64,000 bases of DNA from Stenotrophomonas rhizophila (GCF_003651185.1 NZ_RCDC01000006.1:344483-408482), one strand, 5' to 3'. Counted from the first letter of the stretch, positions 50,434-61,720 are shown. Notes: generated by a model not told the origin, from the letters alone. Translations and numbers: made by a program.

Positions 50434-52883
50434 GGGATCTGATTCGGATCGTAGTCGTCGCGGGCTGCACCGGTGTTGCTGGGCGGCACCAGATAGAGGT
50501 CGTCTCGGTAGTACCCGAGAATAGCACGGCGCAAGGTGCGGTCCGTGTTCTGGCCGATGGAGCTCAGGCCCTTGAGCACGAACTCGATCTGGAAGGAGTT
50601 GTTGAGTTCACCTTCGCGATTGCGCACGTAGCGGCGGGCGATGGCGCGAACGGCCAGACAGCAGCTGTCCCACTGCACGCCACCGATGATTTCCAGCGGG
50701 GCGCGGTCCTGGATGGAGTAGTAATAGCGTCCGACCAGGCTCCAGCGCTCGTTCAGCGGGTACAGGAAGGACAGGTCGGCCTGCTCCAGCAGCGTCCGGT
50801 CGCGGCGGGTCGCCGTGGTCGAGGCCTGGGGATTCAAGCGGCTGCGGTAGGTCAGGTTGACGATGCCGTCGTTGGACATGAGGTAGCGCGCGCGCACGCT
50901 GGCCAGATCCTCACGCTTGTACTTGGGATCCCACTGATAGGTGGCGCCCAGGGTCCAGCGGTCGTTGATCATGTAGTTCGTATCGGCGATCCAGGCCGAC
51001 TTGCCCTGCTCGACCGGCGTTTCACTGCTGTTGAGCGTGACCCGCGAATCATCGAAGTACAGGATCTGGCCGAGGCTCCCCGAGAAGCGCTCTTTGCCGG
51101 TGTCCTGGTCGATGAAGCGGGTGCTCACCGCCATGGTCAGCTGGTTGGCGTCATTCTGGCGATCGGCGCCGGAGTAGCGCGAATCGCGGAACAGCTGGCC
51201 CCAGCTGAAGGTGAAGTCACGCGTATCGAACACCGGCAGGTCGCTCTGGTCGCGGTAAGGCGTACGCAGGTAGAACAGGCGCGGTTCCAGTGTGTGCAGG
51301 AAGCGAGTGTCGCCGATGGTGGTCTCGCGGTCGAAGAACAGGCCGGCGTCGATGGTGCCGATCGGCAGGCTGCGGCTCGGCGAGGTGTTGCCGCGCAGCT
51401 GGTCCGGGGTCGCGGTGGCCGGATCGATACCGGCCGCGATCAGGTTCTGCCGGCGGATGTCATCGGCCAGCCCGCGCTCCAGGTCATACCCGGTGTAGCG
51501 GTAGGCCAGGGTCGGGGTGACATACCAGGCCGCGCCGCTGAACGGCATCGAGACATACGGCTTGACGTCCAGGCGTGAGCCGCCATCCACGGCGCGTGAC
51601 ACGCCGGTGCGCTCGTATTCCTGTTCCACGCCGAACTTCTCGTGCACGTCCAGATGGGTGAAGTTCACCGCTTCGGCATACACGCCGGTTTCCAGCCACG
51701 GCAGCAGCGGCTTGTCCCAGTTGACGAACAGGCGCGGCTGGCGGGCATACGGCAGGGACGTTTCGGTCAGCGTGTAATCGGTGAGCTGCCAATAGTCGGC
51801 CATCAGGCCGCCGGTCCAGTTCTCACCGGTACCGTAGATGCCGATCTGGCTCTGCAGGTTTGAGGTGGTCACGCCGAGCAGCCGGTTGGAGAAATCCTCC
51901 AGATAGCGCTCATCGCTGACCCAGGCCAGGCTGGCACGGGCCTGCCAGTTGGCGTTGATGTTGTGGTACCCGCTGAATTCCACGCGGCCGCGATCTTTGT
52001 CGCGCAGCTTGTCGTTGGGCAGGTAGGCGGTCAGCAGCTCGCCGCGGCCGCCGTCGTAGAGATAGCGGAATTCGTTGTCCAGCATGAAACCGCGCTTGCT
52101 CATGTAGCGCGGCATCAGCGTGTCGTCGAAGTTCGGCGCCAGATTCAGATAGATCGGCTGGGTGTAGTCGAAGCCGTTGCGGCCGGACAGGCCGATCTGC
52201 GGGTAGAGCAGGCCGGTCTGGCGGCGGTCGTCGATCGGGAACTTGAAGTACGGCGCCCACAGCACCGGCACCTTGCCGATGCGCAGCACCGCGTTGCGCG
52301 CCGTGCCGAAGCCGGCGTCGTTATCGACCTCGATCTGCGGTGCCGAGAGCTTCCACACCGGCTGCGAGGGATCGCAGGTGGTGTAGGTGGAGCGATGCAT
52401 CTGGCCCACCGCGCCCTGCAGGTCGATTGACTCGGCACCGCCATTGCCCCGGCGGGACACCAGCTGGTACTGGATGTCGCTGATCTTGTGGGTATCGCTT
52501 TCCTGGTTGCCCTCGGCACGACGGGCCTTCATCCGGATCGAGGAGTCCTGGTAGCGGACGTTGCCCTCGGCGACGTAATTGCCGCTCTCGGTATCGAAGC
52601 TCAGGTTGTCGGTCCCCAGGAACTGGTCGCCACGCTTGAGCGCGACATTGCCCTGGTAGTTGGGCACCACGGAGGTACCGGAAAGTTGGTCACCCTCGAT
52701 ATCGGTCGGCTGCTGGCCACGCGTGGCGGCCGCGGCTTTGTCGGCCTTGGGCGCATCGTCGAACACGGGCAGCACGTCGGTTACCGGGCACAGGCCCCAG
52801 TTGACCGGCTTGTCGTCGGCCAGGGCCGGCAAGCAGATGGCGATACTGAGGGGGAGAGGCAGCAGGCGGAGGGCTCGGCGCAC
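50430..52883 (-). CDS. lptD: LPS-assembly protein LptD
   Basis: An ~817-residue outer-membrane protein that with LptE inserts lipopolysaccharide at the cell surface. Signal peptide RRALRLLPLPLSIAICLPALA; an OstA/LptA-like jellyroll at ~60-210 (EGDQLSGTSVVPNYQGNVAL); then a large beta-barrel. Cys in NWGLCPV and TTCDPSQP and the CC pair in WDSCCLAVR fit the disulfide pattern of LptD. No ATG is available: GTG 52883 gives a standard signal peptide and is preferred; TTG 52943 would add 20 residues. First gene of the operon down to apaH. Confidence 0.95.
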   Translation of the reverse strand: MRRALRLLPLPLSIAICLPALADDKPVNWGLCPVTDVLPVFDDAPKADKAAAATRGQQPTDIEGDQLSGTSVVPNYQGNVALKRGDQFLGTDNLSFDTESGNYVAEGNVRYQDSSIRMKARRAEGNQESDTHKISDIQYQLVSRRGNGGAESIDLQGAVGQMHRSTYTTCDPSQPVWKLSAPQIEVDNDAGFGTARNAVLRIGKVPVLWAPYFKFPIDDRRQTGLLYPQIGLSGRNGFDYTQPIYLNLAPNFDDTLMPRYMSKRGFMLDNEFRYLYDGGRGELLTAYLPNDKLRDKDRGRVEFSGYHNINANWQARASLAWVSDERYLEDFSNRLLGVTTSNLQSQIGIYGTGENWTGGLMADYWQLTDYTLTETSLPYARQPRLFVNWDKPLLPWLETGVYAEAVNFTHLDVHEKFGVEQEYERTGVSRAVDGGSRLDVKPYVSMPFSGAAWYVTPTLAYRYTGYDLERGLADDIRRQNLIAAGIDPATATPDQLRGNTSPSRSLPIGTIDAGLFFDRETTIGDTRFLHTLEPRLFYLRTPYRDQSDLPVFDTRDFTFSWGQLFRDSRYSGADRQNDANQLTMAVSTRFIDQDTGKERFSGSLGQILYFDDSRVTLNSSETPVEQGKSAWIADTNYMINDRWTLGATYQWDPKYKREDLASVRARYLMSNDGIVNLTYRSRLNPQASTTATRRDRTLLEQADLSFLYPLNERWSLVGRYYYSIQDRAPLEIIGGVQWDSCCLAVRAIARRYVRNREGELNNSFQIEFVLKGLSSIGQNTDRTLRRAILGYYRDDLYLVPPSNTGAARDDYDPNQIP

Positions 52884-52999
52884 GCGGTATCGGATTCGGG
52901 AGAAAACGGATCGTAGCTTGCCCCATCCCTTGCATAGGGGCAATGAAGGTCGCGCCGATGCAGGGGGCCGGGTTCATTCGCAACCCGGGCCGGGCCGCC

Positions 53000-53911
53000 T
53001 CAGCGCAGCTCGCCGACGTGCGCCACGCTGCACTCGGCCAAGGCCTGCAGGTCGTATCCGCCCTCGAGCATGGAGACGATCCGGCCGGCGCCGTGGCGGC
53101 GGGCGAGCCCGCGCAGCTCGGCGGTGATCCAGGCGAAATCCTCGGTTTCCAGCATCAGGTCGGCCTGCGGGTCGCGCATGTGCGCATCGAAGCCGGCCGA
53201 GATCAGCAGCAGCTGCGGGCGGAAATCATCGATGGCCGGCAGCATCTCGTCGGCCCAGGTGTTGCGGAAGCGGAAGCCGCCGCTGCCCGGGGGCAGCAGG
53301 ATGTTCATCAGGTTGCCGGCCCCACGGTCGCGGCGAAGGCCGGAATTGGGGAACAACCCGGCCTGGTGGGTGCTGTAGTAGGCCACCCCGGGATCGGCGA
53401 TGAAGATGTCCTGGGTGCCGTTGCCGTGGTGCACGTCGAAATCGACGATGGCGATCCGCTCCAGTCCATAGCGGTCGCGGGCATAGGCCGCGGCGATGGC
53501 GATGTTGTTGAACAGGCAGAAGCCCATCGCCGTGTTGGCGCTGGCATGGTGGCCCGGCGGGCGCACGGCGCAGAACGCGACCGGGTCTTCGCCGAGCATC
53601 ACCGCATCGACCGCCGCCACGCCGGCACCGGCCGCGTGAAGGGCCGCACTGGCCGAGCCGGGCGAGGTCATGGTGTCCATGTCGATCAGCCGCAGCGGCT
53701 CGGTCTGCGGCGTGAGGACCAGGTCGATCAGTTCGCTGTCATGGACCCGGGCCAGCTCACCGAGCTTGGCCGGGGGCGCCTGCCGCCAGTCCAGCTGGTC
53801 CGGATAGGCCGCCTTGAGCGCATCGAGCACGCCCTGCAGGCGCGCCGGGCATTCGGGGTGGCCCCGGCCGGGATCGTGTTGCAGACAGGCGGGGGGGGGG
53901 AAAACCAGCAT
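53000..53911 (-). CDS. histone-deacetylase-family protein with C10 tract at its start
   Basis: A 303-residue arginase/HDAC-fold deacetylase. Metal and catalytic residues are visible: RPPGHHAS with the His-His pair, IVDFDVHHGNGTQD with Asp and His ligands, and SAGFDAHMRDP with Asp. Bacterial members deacetylate polyamines or acetoin-pathway proteins; substrate here unknown. Codons 4-8 contain ten consecutive C (plus-strand G run 53891-53900), coding FPPPA where homologues as I recall them usually have TH-type residues. One-base slippage would frameshift the protein near residue 7. Follows the adenosyltransferase gene by 35 bases. Confidence 0.9.
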   Translation of the reverse strand: MLVFPPPACLQHDPGRGHPECPARLQGVLDALKAAYPDQLDWRQAPPAKLGELARVHDSELIDLVLTPQTEPLRLIDMDTMTSPGSASAALHAAGAGVAAVDAVMLGEDPVAFCAVRPPGHHASANTAMGFCLFNNIAIAAAYARDRYGLERIAIVDFDVHHGNGTQDIFIADPGVAYYSTHQAGLFPNSGLRRDRGAGNLMNILLPPGSGGFRFRNTWADEMLPAIDDFRPQLLLISAGFDAHMRDPQADLMLETEDFAWITAELRGLARRHGAGRIVSMLEGGYDLQALAECSVAHVGELR

Positions 53912-53946
53912 GCGGGCAGGATATCCGGGTGGGGCGGCAGGGCCGC

Positions 53947-54501
53947 TCAGGCGTGGCGGCGCTCGTGGCGCCAGAGCACCTCGCCGTGGCCGTCGGCGCG
54001 GGCCAGCACGCGCGCGAGCACGAACAGCAGGTCCGACAGGCGGTTGAGGTAGTGCAGCGCTTCCGGGCGGACCGTCTCCCGGCGCGCCAGCGTGACCGTC
54101 TCACGCTCGGCCCGGCGCACGATGGTGCGGGCCAGGTGGCAGCGGGCGGCCGCTTCGCCACCGGCCGGCAGGATGAATTCCTTCAACACCGGTAGATCGG
54201 CGTTGTAGTGGTCCAGCTGCTGCTCCAGCGCCTGGATGTCGGCGGCGTGGATGGCGGCATGGCCGGGAATGCACAGCTCGCCGCCCAGATCGAACAGCTG
54301 ATGCTGGATCACCGTCAGCAGGGCGCGGACGTCGTCGGGCAGCGGTGCCGCGAGCAGCACCCCGAGCGCAGAGTTGGCCTCATCGACCGTACCGTAGGCG
54401 GCGACGCGGGCGTCGTCCTTGGCCACGCGGCTGCCATCGCCCAGCCCGGTACTGCCATCGTCACCGGTGCACGTATAGATACGGGAAAGGCGGTTGCCCA
54501 T
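53947..54501 (-). CDS. PduO-type cob(I)alamin adenosyltransferase
   Basis: A 184-residue enzyme that transfers adenosyl from ATP to cob(I)alamin to make adenosylcobalamin. The ATP-binding N-terminus IYTCTGDDGSTGLGDGSRV, the AYGTVDEANSALG helix and the C-terminal ETVRPEALHYLNRLSDLLFVLAR are PduO/MMAB hallmarks. The neighbour upstream is a membrane protein gene that may take part in cobamide uptake. No cobalamin riboswitch was seen in front of either gene. Confidence 0.94.
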   Translation of the reverse strand: MGNRLSRIYTCTGDDGSTGLGDGSRVAKDDARVAAYGTVDEANSALGVLLAAPLPDDVRALLTVIQHQLFDLGGELCIPGHAAIHAADIQALEQQLDHYNADLPVLKEFILPAGGEAAARCHLARTIVRRAERETVTLARRETVRPEALHYLNRLSDLLFVLARVLARADGHGEVLWRHERRHA

Positions 54502-54519
54502 CGGGGAACCCTGCCGCGC

Positions 54520-55104
54520 TCAGTGCAGCACGTCGCGGCGCGCCTGCAGCAGCTTGCCGACCTGTTCGGTCGCCAGCTGCAGGGCGGCGGCCAGGCCGAC
54601 GTAGACCGCGGCGGTGCGCAGGTAGGGCAGGAACCAGTCGCTGTAGTTTTTCGCCCAGCCACCGAGGGTGGGGGCGGCCACGTTGTCACTGGTCCAGTAG
54701 AAGCCGCCCTGGGCGAACAGATGGCAGACCGCCACCGCCGCGACCAGCAACAGCGCGCCCTTGCCCAGCGCGGCCCAGGTGGCACCGTGATAGCCGCCGC
54801 GCAGCAGCATGCCGCCGCCCCACATGGCGAAGTACGCCGGCAGCAGCATCCAGTAGCCGGGGGAGACGCAGTAGTGCTGCCAGAAATCCAGGCCACTGCG
54901 GCGGATCACGATCCAGTCGACCACTACCGCCAACGCCATCAGCAGCGGGAACGCCCAGCGGGTCCACTGGCGCAGGTAGAAGCCGCCGATGAAGAACACC
55001 GCCCAGGACGCATCCGGAATCGCCGCGAAATGATTGACCCGGGTCGCCGCCATCAGCAGCACGAGCACGGACAGGACGAAGGCGCGTTGGGCAGTGGAGG
55101 TCAT
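54520..55104 (-). CDS. DUF6580-like integral membrane protein
   Basis: A 194-residue protein with five to six helices (FVLSVLVLLMAATRV, WAFPLLMALAVVVDWIVI, YWMLLPAYFAMWGGGMLL, ALLLVAAVAVCHLFAQGG, YVGLAAALQLATEQVG) and conserved-looking NHFAAIPDASWAVFFIGGF near the N-terminus, which fits the DUF6580 family. It lies 18 bases ahead of the cobalamin adenosyltransferase, so a role in cobalamin precursor transport is an attractive inference by context, not shown by sequence. Confidence 0.7.
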   Translation of the reverse strand: MTSTAQRAFVLSVLVLLMAATRVNHFAAIPDASWAVFFIGGFYLRQWTRWAFPLLMALAVVVDWIVIRRSGLDFWQHYCVSPGYWMLLPAYFAMWGGGMLLRGGYHGATWAALGKGALLLVAAVAVCHLFAQGGFYWTSDNVAAPTLGGWAKNYSDWFLPYLRTAAVYVGLAAALQLATEQVGKLLQARRDVLH

Positions 55105-55189
55105 GGCGGTGACGGGTAAGGGCAGGCATTCATTCTAGCGCCTGCTGCGGCAGCCCGCCGCACGCCGCCGGAACGGGCGAACCCTTATC

Positions 55190-56404
55190 ATGGCGGGCAT
55201 GAGTGAACGACATGATGTAGTGATCGTAGGTGGCGGGCTGGTCGGTGCCAGCCTGGCCATTGCCCTGGACCGTGCCGGCCGCGATGTCGGCCTGGTCGAG
55301 GCCTCGCCGCTGGGTACGCTGCCGGCGGTGTTCGACCAGCGCAACCTCAGCTTTGCTGCGGCCACCGTCAATGCGCTGACCGCGCTGGGCGTGATGCAGG
55401 CGCTGGCCGCTGCGCCGGGCGCGATCACCCGTATCCATGTCAGCCGTGCCGGCGATTTCGGCCGGGTGCAGATGGAGGCCGCGCAGTACCAGCGCCCGTG
55501 GTTCGGCCAGGTGGTCGTGGCCCGCGATTTCGGCCAGGCGCTGGAGGCGCGGCTGCAGACGCTGACCCATCTGACCCGCTATCGTCCGGCCCGGTTCGTG
55601 CGCCTGGGCGCCACGGTGGACGGCTACCGCCAGGTGTTCATCGCCGATGACAGCGGTGAGCGCTGCCTGTCGGCCCGCCTGGTGGTGGGTGCCGATGGCA
55701 CCCGCAGTGGCGTGCGCGACGCGCTGGGCATCGGCGTGGACGAGCATGATTTCCGACAGACCCTGTTTGTGTCGCGGGTGCGTGCCGCCCGTGCGCCGGA
55801 CGGCACCGCGTACGAGCGCTTCACCGACACCGGCCCGACCGCGTTGCTGCCACGGGGTGATCGTCACTTCGGCGCGGTGCACGGCGTTGCCCGCGATCAG
55901 GCCGAGGCGGTGATGGCGCTGGACGATGCCGGCTGGGTGAGCCGCCTGCAGAGCGCGATCGGCTGGCGTGCCGGCCGCCTGCTGGAGAGCGGGCCGCGCA
56001 GCGCGTATCCGTTGATCCAAGTGTTGTCGCAGGCGTTGGTCGGCGAGCGCGCCGTCCTGCTTGGCAATGCCGCGCAGACCATCCATCCGCTGGGCGCACA
56101 GGGCTTCAACCTGGGCCTGCGCGATGCGCTGACCCTGGCCGAGCTGGTCGCCGGGGCTGACGATGCCGGCAGCGATGCGTTGCTGCGCGAACATGTGGCA
56201 CGACGTCTGGAAGACCGCGAGCAGACCATCGCCTTCTCCGGCGGTCTGGCACGCCTGACCAGCAACCCGGCGCCACTGATGCGGCCCTTGCGGTCGCTCG
56301 GCTTGCTGGCTGCGCAGGCGACGCCGATGCAGTCGATGCTGGTCGGCGGCGCGATGGGCTTCCGTGGCCAGGTGCCGGCGCTGTGCCGCGGAGCCGGCCT
56401 GTGA
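55190..56404 (+). CDS. ubiH: UbiH-type ubiquinone hydroxylase
   Basis: A 404-residue FAD monooxygenase of aerobic ubiquinone synthesis (2-octaprenyl-6-methoxyphenol hydroxylase type). DVVIVGGGLVGASLAIAL is the Rossmann FAD motif, VVGADGTRSGVRDALG the DG motif, and LLGNAAQTIHPLGAQGFNLGLRDALTL the GD-like third FAD motif (here GNAA replaces GDAA, as in true UbiH). Start is ATG 55190 or ATG 55199; both lack a strong Shine-Dalgarno. The next hydroxylase gene overlaps its stop. Confidence 0.92.
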   Translation: MAGMSERHDVVIVGGGLVGASLAIALDRAGRDVGLVEASPLGTLPAVFDQRNLSFAAATVNALTALGVMQALAAAPGAITRIHVSRAGDFGRVQMEAAQYQRPWFGQVVVARDFGQALEARLQTLTHLTRYRPARFVRLGATVDGYRQVFIADDSGERCLSARLVVGADGTRSGVRDALGIGVDEHDFRQTLFVSRVRAARAPDGTAYERFTDTGPTALLPRGDRHFGAVHGVARDQAEAVMALDDAGWVSRLQSAIGWRAGRLLESGPRSAYPLIQVLSQALVGERAVLLGNAAQTIHPLGAQGFNLGLRDALTLAELVAGADDAGSDALLREHVARRLEDREQTIAFSGGLARLTSNPAPLMRPLRSLGLLAAQATPMQSMLVGGAMGFRGQVPALCRGAGL

Positions 56405-57576
56405 GCCGGCGCCCGCAGGATGTCGTGGTGGTCGGCGGCGGCGTGGTCGGCGCGGCCTGTGCCTTGGCGTTGGCCGATGCCGGGTTGACGGTGACGCTGG
56501 TCGAAGGTCGCGAGCCAGCCGCCTGGCAGCCGCAGCAACCGGATCTGCGCGTGTATGCGTTCGCGCCGGACAACGCCCAGCTGCTGGCCGCGCTCGGCGT
56601 GTGGCCGGCGGTGACTGCCGCACGCGCCTGTGCCTACCGCCGCATGCGGGTCTGGGATGCGGCCGGCGGCGATGAACTGCGTTTCGATGCCGATACGCTC
56701 GGCCGCGAACACCTGGGCTGGATCGTCGAGAACGATCTGCTGGTGGACCGCTTGTGGGCGGCACTGCCCGCGGCCGGCGTGCAGCTGTGCTGCCCGGCGC
56801 GGGTGGAAGCGCTGGAGCAGGACGCCAACGGGGTACGCCTGCGCCTGGACGACGGCCGTCGGCTCGACGCGTCGCTGGCGATCGCCGCCGACGGGGCCGA
56901 ATCCACCCTGCGCCGCCTGGCCGGGCTGGAGGTGACCCGCCAGGATTACGGCCAGCGTGGCGTGGTTGCCTACGTGGATACCGAAAAGAACAATGAAGCC
57001 ACGGCGTGGCAGCGCTTCCTGGTGACCGGCCCGCTGGCGGTCCTGCCGATCAGCGCGCAGCGCAGTTCGATCGTGTGGACGCTGCCCGAGGCCGAGGCCG
57101 AGCGCGTGCTGGCACTCGACGAGGCCGCCTTCGGCCGTGAGCTCACCCATGCCTTTGCCGGGCGGCTGGGGGCGATGACCCTGGCCTCCAGGCGCGCGGC
57201 CTTCCCGCTGCGCCGCCAATTGGCGACCGGCTACGTCGCTGGCCGCGTGCTCGCGCTCGGCGATGCGGCGCATGTGGTGCATCCGTTGGCCGGGCAGGGC
57301 GTCAATCTGGGCCTGCGCGATGTCGCCGCGTTGCGGACGATGGTGCTGGCCGCACAGCAGCGCCGCCAGGATTGGATGTCACCGCACCGGCTGCAGCGCT
57401 GGGCACGCGAGCGCCGCAGTGAAAACACCGTCGCTGCGTACAGCTTCGATGCGATCAACACGGTGTTCTCCAATGATGAGATGCACCTGACCTTGGCGCG
57501 CGGTCGCGCGCTGGGCTGCGCCGGAAAGCTGCCGCCGCTGGTATCGATGTTCTGGAAACGCGCGGCGGGGCTGTGA
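56401..57576 (+). CDS. UbiH/UbiF/COQ6-family hydroxylase
   Basis: A 391-residue paralogue of the preceding enzyme. DVVVVGGGVVGAACALAL (FAD motif), AADGAESTLRRLAG (DG), and LALGDAAHVVHPLAGQGVNLGLRDVAAL (GD motif) are intact. The second hydroxylation step of ubiquinone synthesis (UbiI, C5, or UbiF, C6) is likely; sequence alone does not tell which. GTG 56401 overlaps the ubiH stop (GTGA). The ubiH-ubiI/visC tandem is widely conserved. Confidence 0.9.
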   Translation: MSRRPQDVVVVGGGVVGAACALALADAGLTVTLVEGREPAAWQPQQPDLRVYAFAPDNAQLLAALGVWPAVTAARACAYRRMRVWDAAGGDELRFDADTLGREHLGWIVENDLLVDRLWAALPAAGVQLCCPARVEALEQDANGVRLRLDDGRRLDASLAIAADGAESTLRRLAGLEVTRQDYGQRGVVAYVDTEKNNEATAWQRFLVTGPLAVLPISAQRSSIVWTLPEAEAERVLALDEAAFGRELTHAFAGRLGAMTLASRRAAFPLRRQLATGYVAGRVLALGDAAHVVHPLAGQGVNLGLRDVAALRTMVLAAQQRRQDWMSPHRLQRWARERRSENTVAAYSFDAINTVFSNDEMHLTLARGRALGCAGKLPPLVSMFWKRAAGL

Positions 57577-57585
57577 CCGGCGCGC

Positions 57586-57981
57586 TCAGTCGATCAGCCA
57601 GCCGGCCAGATCGGCGCGGTCCAGCGTGCCGCGCCGCTTCACGTCCAGCGCGTTGAATTCATCGGCCAGCGCCGGGTTGGCCTGCGCCTCGGCGCGGCTG
57701 ATGAAGCCATCGCCGTCGACATCCAGCGCCGCGAACGCGATGCGGTACTGACCGACCACGCTCACCGGCTGCACCGAACGCACCGTCACCGCGGCTTCGC
57801 CGGCCGGTGCGGCCAGCGTCACCTGATGGGTCACCTCTCCCTGCGAGAGCGGCTGCGCGCGCACGCTGGCCGGCACCTCGCGCAGCGGTTCGCTGACCGC
57901 CGGCGGCGGGGTGCGGACCTGGGCCAGGGCGAGCGTGGGCAGCAGGGACAGCAGCACGGTGAGGCTGGATATGCGTCGCAT
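57586..57981 (-). CDS. secreted EF-hand protein
   Basis: A 131-residue protein with a signal peptide (residues 1-21, SLTVLLSLLPTLALA). The C-terminal half has one clear calcium-binding loop DVDGDGFISRAE and a second, degenerate loop DVKRRGTLDRAD that lacks the acidic ligand at position 3. Homologous small periplasmic EF-hand proteins are common in xanthomonads; function unknown. ATG 57981 is chosen because it begins the signal peptide. Confidence 0.82.
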   Translation of the reverse strand: MRRISSLTVLLSLLPTLALAQVRTPPPAVSEPLREVPASVRAQPLSQGEVTHQVTLAAPAGEAAVTVRSVQPVSVVGQYRIAFAALDVDGDGFISRAEAQANPALADEFNALDVKRRGTLDRADLAGWLID

Positions 57982-58051
57982 GGGAACTCCGTATATCTGA
58001 AGTGGGGGCGCCGGGTGCCCGGCGCGTGCTTCGATCATTGCCGCGCGTTGC

Positions 58052-58081
58052 GCGGCCAGCCGGGCATGGCCCGGCGCTACC
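58052..58081. repeat. SMAG-variant palindrome
   Basis: GCGGCCAGCCGGGCATGGCCCGGCGCTACC: a stem GCCGGGC-ATG-GCCCGGC with the SMAG-type CTACC end, between the EF-hand gene and rlmM. Confidence 0.65.
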
Positions 58082-58096
58082 GGTGGTGCGCGTGGG

Positions 58097-59143
58097 TCAG
58101 CGCAGCGGCGAAGCCAGCACCGTGATTTCTTCGCGGTCGTGATACAGCTGCTTGGCGCGCAGGTGCAGCGGTTTGCCGGCCTGCTCCTGGAACAGCTCCA
58201 GGCACAGGCGGGTTTCATCCCAGCGCTTTTTCATCGGCAGCTTGAGGTTGAAGATCGCATGCTTGCACCAGCCCTCGCGGAACCAGGTGGCCATGCGCTC
58301 GGCCACGCGGCGCGGCTGTTCGACCATGTCGCAGACCATCCAGTCCAGCGGGGTCTCCGGCTGCCAGTGGAAGCCATCGGCGCGCAGATGTTCAACCAGG
58401 CCGGTCTCCAGCACATGCTCGCGCAACGGGCCGTTGTCCACGCTGATCACCTTCACGTGCTGGCGGGTCAACACCCACGTCCAGCCACCCGGTGCAGCGC
58501 CCAGATCGGCCGCGCGCATGCCCGGCTTGACCAGCAGCTCGCGCTCTTCCGGCGTCATCAGGGTGAGCAGGGCTTCATCCAGCTTCAGCGCCGAGCGCGA
58601 AGGCGCATCGGGCAGCAGCTTCAGGCGCGGGATGCCCAGCGGCCACGGCGCGCTGTCGCGGGTATCGGCCACGCAGACAAACGCATGGCGACCATCGACG
58701 AACACGATGTGCAGGCGCGGCAGGCCGGTGTTCGGCTTGTCGGTCAGCAGGCCGGCCTTGCGCAGCGCCGGGCGCAGTGCATTGCCGAATGCGCGGGCCA
58801 GGCCGGCCAGCGGCTTGCCTTCATCCGAGTCCGGATGCTCGACCCACATGTCGCCGAAGCGTTGCTGCCCCTGAAGCGCGGCAATGATCGGGGTGATGCG
58901 GTCGGCGGCATCGAGCTGCGGCAGCTCGGCCAGCACCTGCAGCTTCTGCCGGGCGAAGATCAGCGAGCGCCAGGACAAGGCCTTGGACAACGCCGCACCT
59001 TCCTCGGTGACGAACACCACGTAGCCGTCATTGCGCTGGGTGCGCGCATAGCCGGCGACGTTGGCATACGCCGCGCGCTCGGACAGCTCGGCGGCCAGTT
59101 CCGGTTCAAAGCCCTGGCGGCACAGACACAGCAGGCCGCTCAT
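58097..59143 (-). CDS. rlmM: 23S rRNA C2498 2'-O-methyltransferase
   Basis: A 348-residue enzyme that methylates the ribose of cytidine 2498 in 23S rRNA. An N-terminal THUMP-like domain precedes an RrmJ-type Rossmann fold with MRAADLGAAPGGWTWVL (motif I), VDNGPLREHVLETGLVEHL, and DWMVCDMVEQPRRVAERM with the catalytic-type Asp, ending in NLKLPMKKRWDE with Lys. Length close to E. coli RlmM (366). Start ATG 59143. Confidence 0.94.
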   Translation of the reverse strand: MSGLLCLCRQGFEPELAAELSERAAYANVAGYARTQRNDGYVVFVTEEGAALSKALSWRSLIFARQKLQVLAELPQLDAADRITPIIAALQGQQRFGDMWVEHPDSDEGKPLAGLARAFGNALRPALRKAGLLTDKPNTGLPRLHIVFVDGRHAFVCVADTRDSAPWPLGIPRLKLLPDAPSRSALKLDEALLTLMTPEERELLVKPGMRAADLGAAPGGWTWVLTRQHVKVISVDNGPLREHVLETGLVEHLRADGFHWQPETPLDWMVCDMVEQPRRVAERMATWFREGWCKHAIFNLKLPMKKRWDETRLCLELFQEQAGKPLHLRAKQLYHDREEITVLASPLR

Positions 59144-59167
59144 CGCATCGCGCCCGAAGCGCGGATA

Positions 59168-59728
59168 TCAGTAATGGGCACCGTTGATCTCTCCGTACTG
59201 GCGCAGGACCGCGCGTGCAGCGTCGCGCTCGATGTCGCGCACGACCTCGATGCCACGCGTGTTGAGTTCGCCGACCCAGTCCGCCGGCAGCGGACCCTCG
59301 TCGAACGGGGTCAGTTCTTCCACGTCCTGCGCGCTGGCACCGATCAGCAGCCGATCGATACCGGCCCAGATGGTGGCGCCGTAACACTGGCAGCACGGCT
59401 GGGAGGAGGTCGCCAGGGTGATCGGCGACAGCACATCGTTCAGGCGCGGGGTCTGCAGGCGTTGCTGGGCCAGCATGTAGGCCATGTTCTCGGCGTGCGC
59501 CAGCGAGGTCGTATGCGGGACCACGCGGTTCACGCCGGCGGCGATCACACGATGGTCCGGCCCAAACACCACGGCGCCGAACGGGCCACCGGTCTGCGCC
59601 TCGACATTCAGGCGCGACAATTCGATCGCCAGCGCGACCTTGTCGGCATCCTCGGGATAGACACGGCCCAGATCGATCTGGTCGTGGATCCAGGCGGGCA
59701 GGGTGAGATGGACTTGCGCGTACAGCAT
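59168..59728 (-). CDS. nucleoside/guanine-deaminase-like protein
   Basis: A 186-residue cytidine/deoxycytidylate-deaminase-fold protein. Zinc-binding elements are HAENMAYM (His-Ala-Glu) and SQPCCQCYGATIW (Pro-Cys-x2-Cys), with FGAVVFGPDHRVI as the preceding strand. Similar proteins act as guanine deaminases or other base deaminases; the motif alone does not fix the substrate. It lies 24 bases upstream of rlmM on the same strand and may be co-transcribed. Confidence 0.85.
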   Translation of the reverse strand: MLYAQVHLTLPAWIHDQIDLGRVYPEDADKVALAIELSRLNVEAQTGGPFGAVVFGPDHRVIAAGVNRVVPHTTSLAHAENMAYMLAQQRLQTPRLNDVLSPITLATSSQPCCQCYGATIWAGIDRLLIGASAQDVEELTPFDEGPLPADWVGELNTRGIEVVRDIERDAARAVLRQYGEINGAHY

Positions 59729-59930
59729 CGGGACATGAACCTCTTCAAAGATGGCGCAGCGGCAGTGTATCGGGCCGCGCGTAGGGATGCCGTGCCCGCG
59801 CTGAACACGGCCACGCGCACGCCGGCGCAGGGCTGCGCCGGTCGCAGGGGAGCTGGAGCGCAGGCCCTGCCATGGCAGGGCTGCGCAGGTGAGATCGGGC
59901 GGCCGGTGCCTGGCACCGGCCGGGTGCAGC

Positions 59931-61679
<1,749 letters not shown>

Positions 61680-61720
61680 GATGCGCGGTCGCAGTTAAAA
61701 GGCAGAAAGACCAACAGTTT

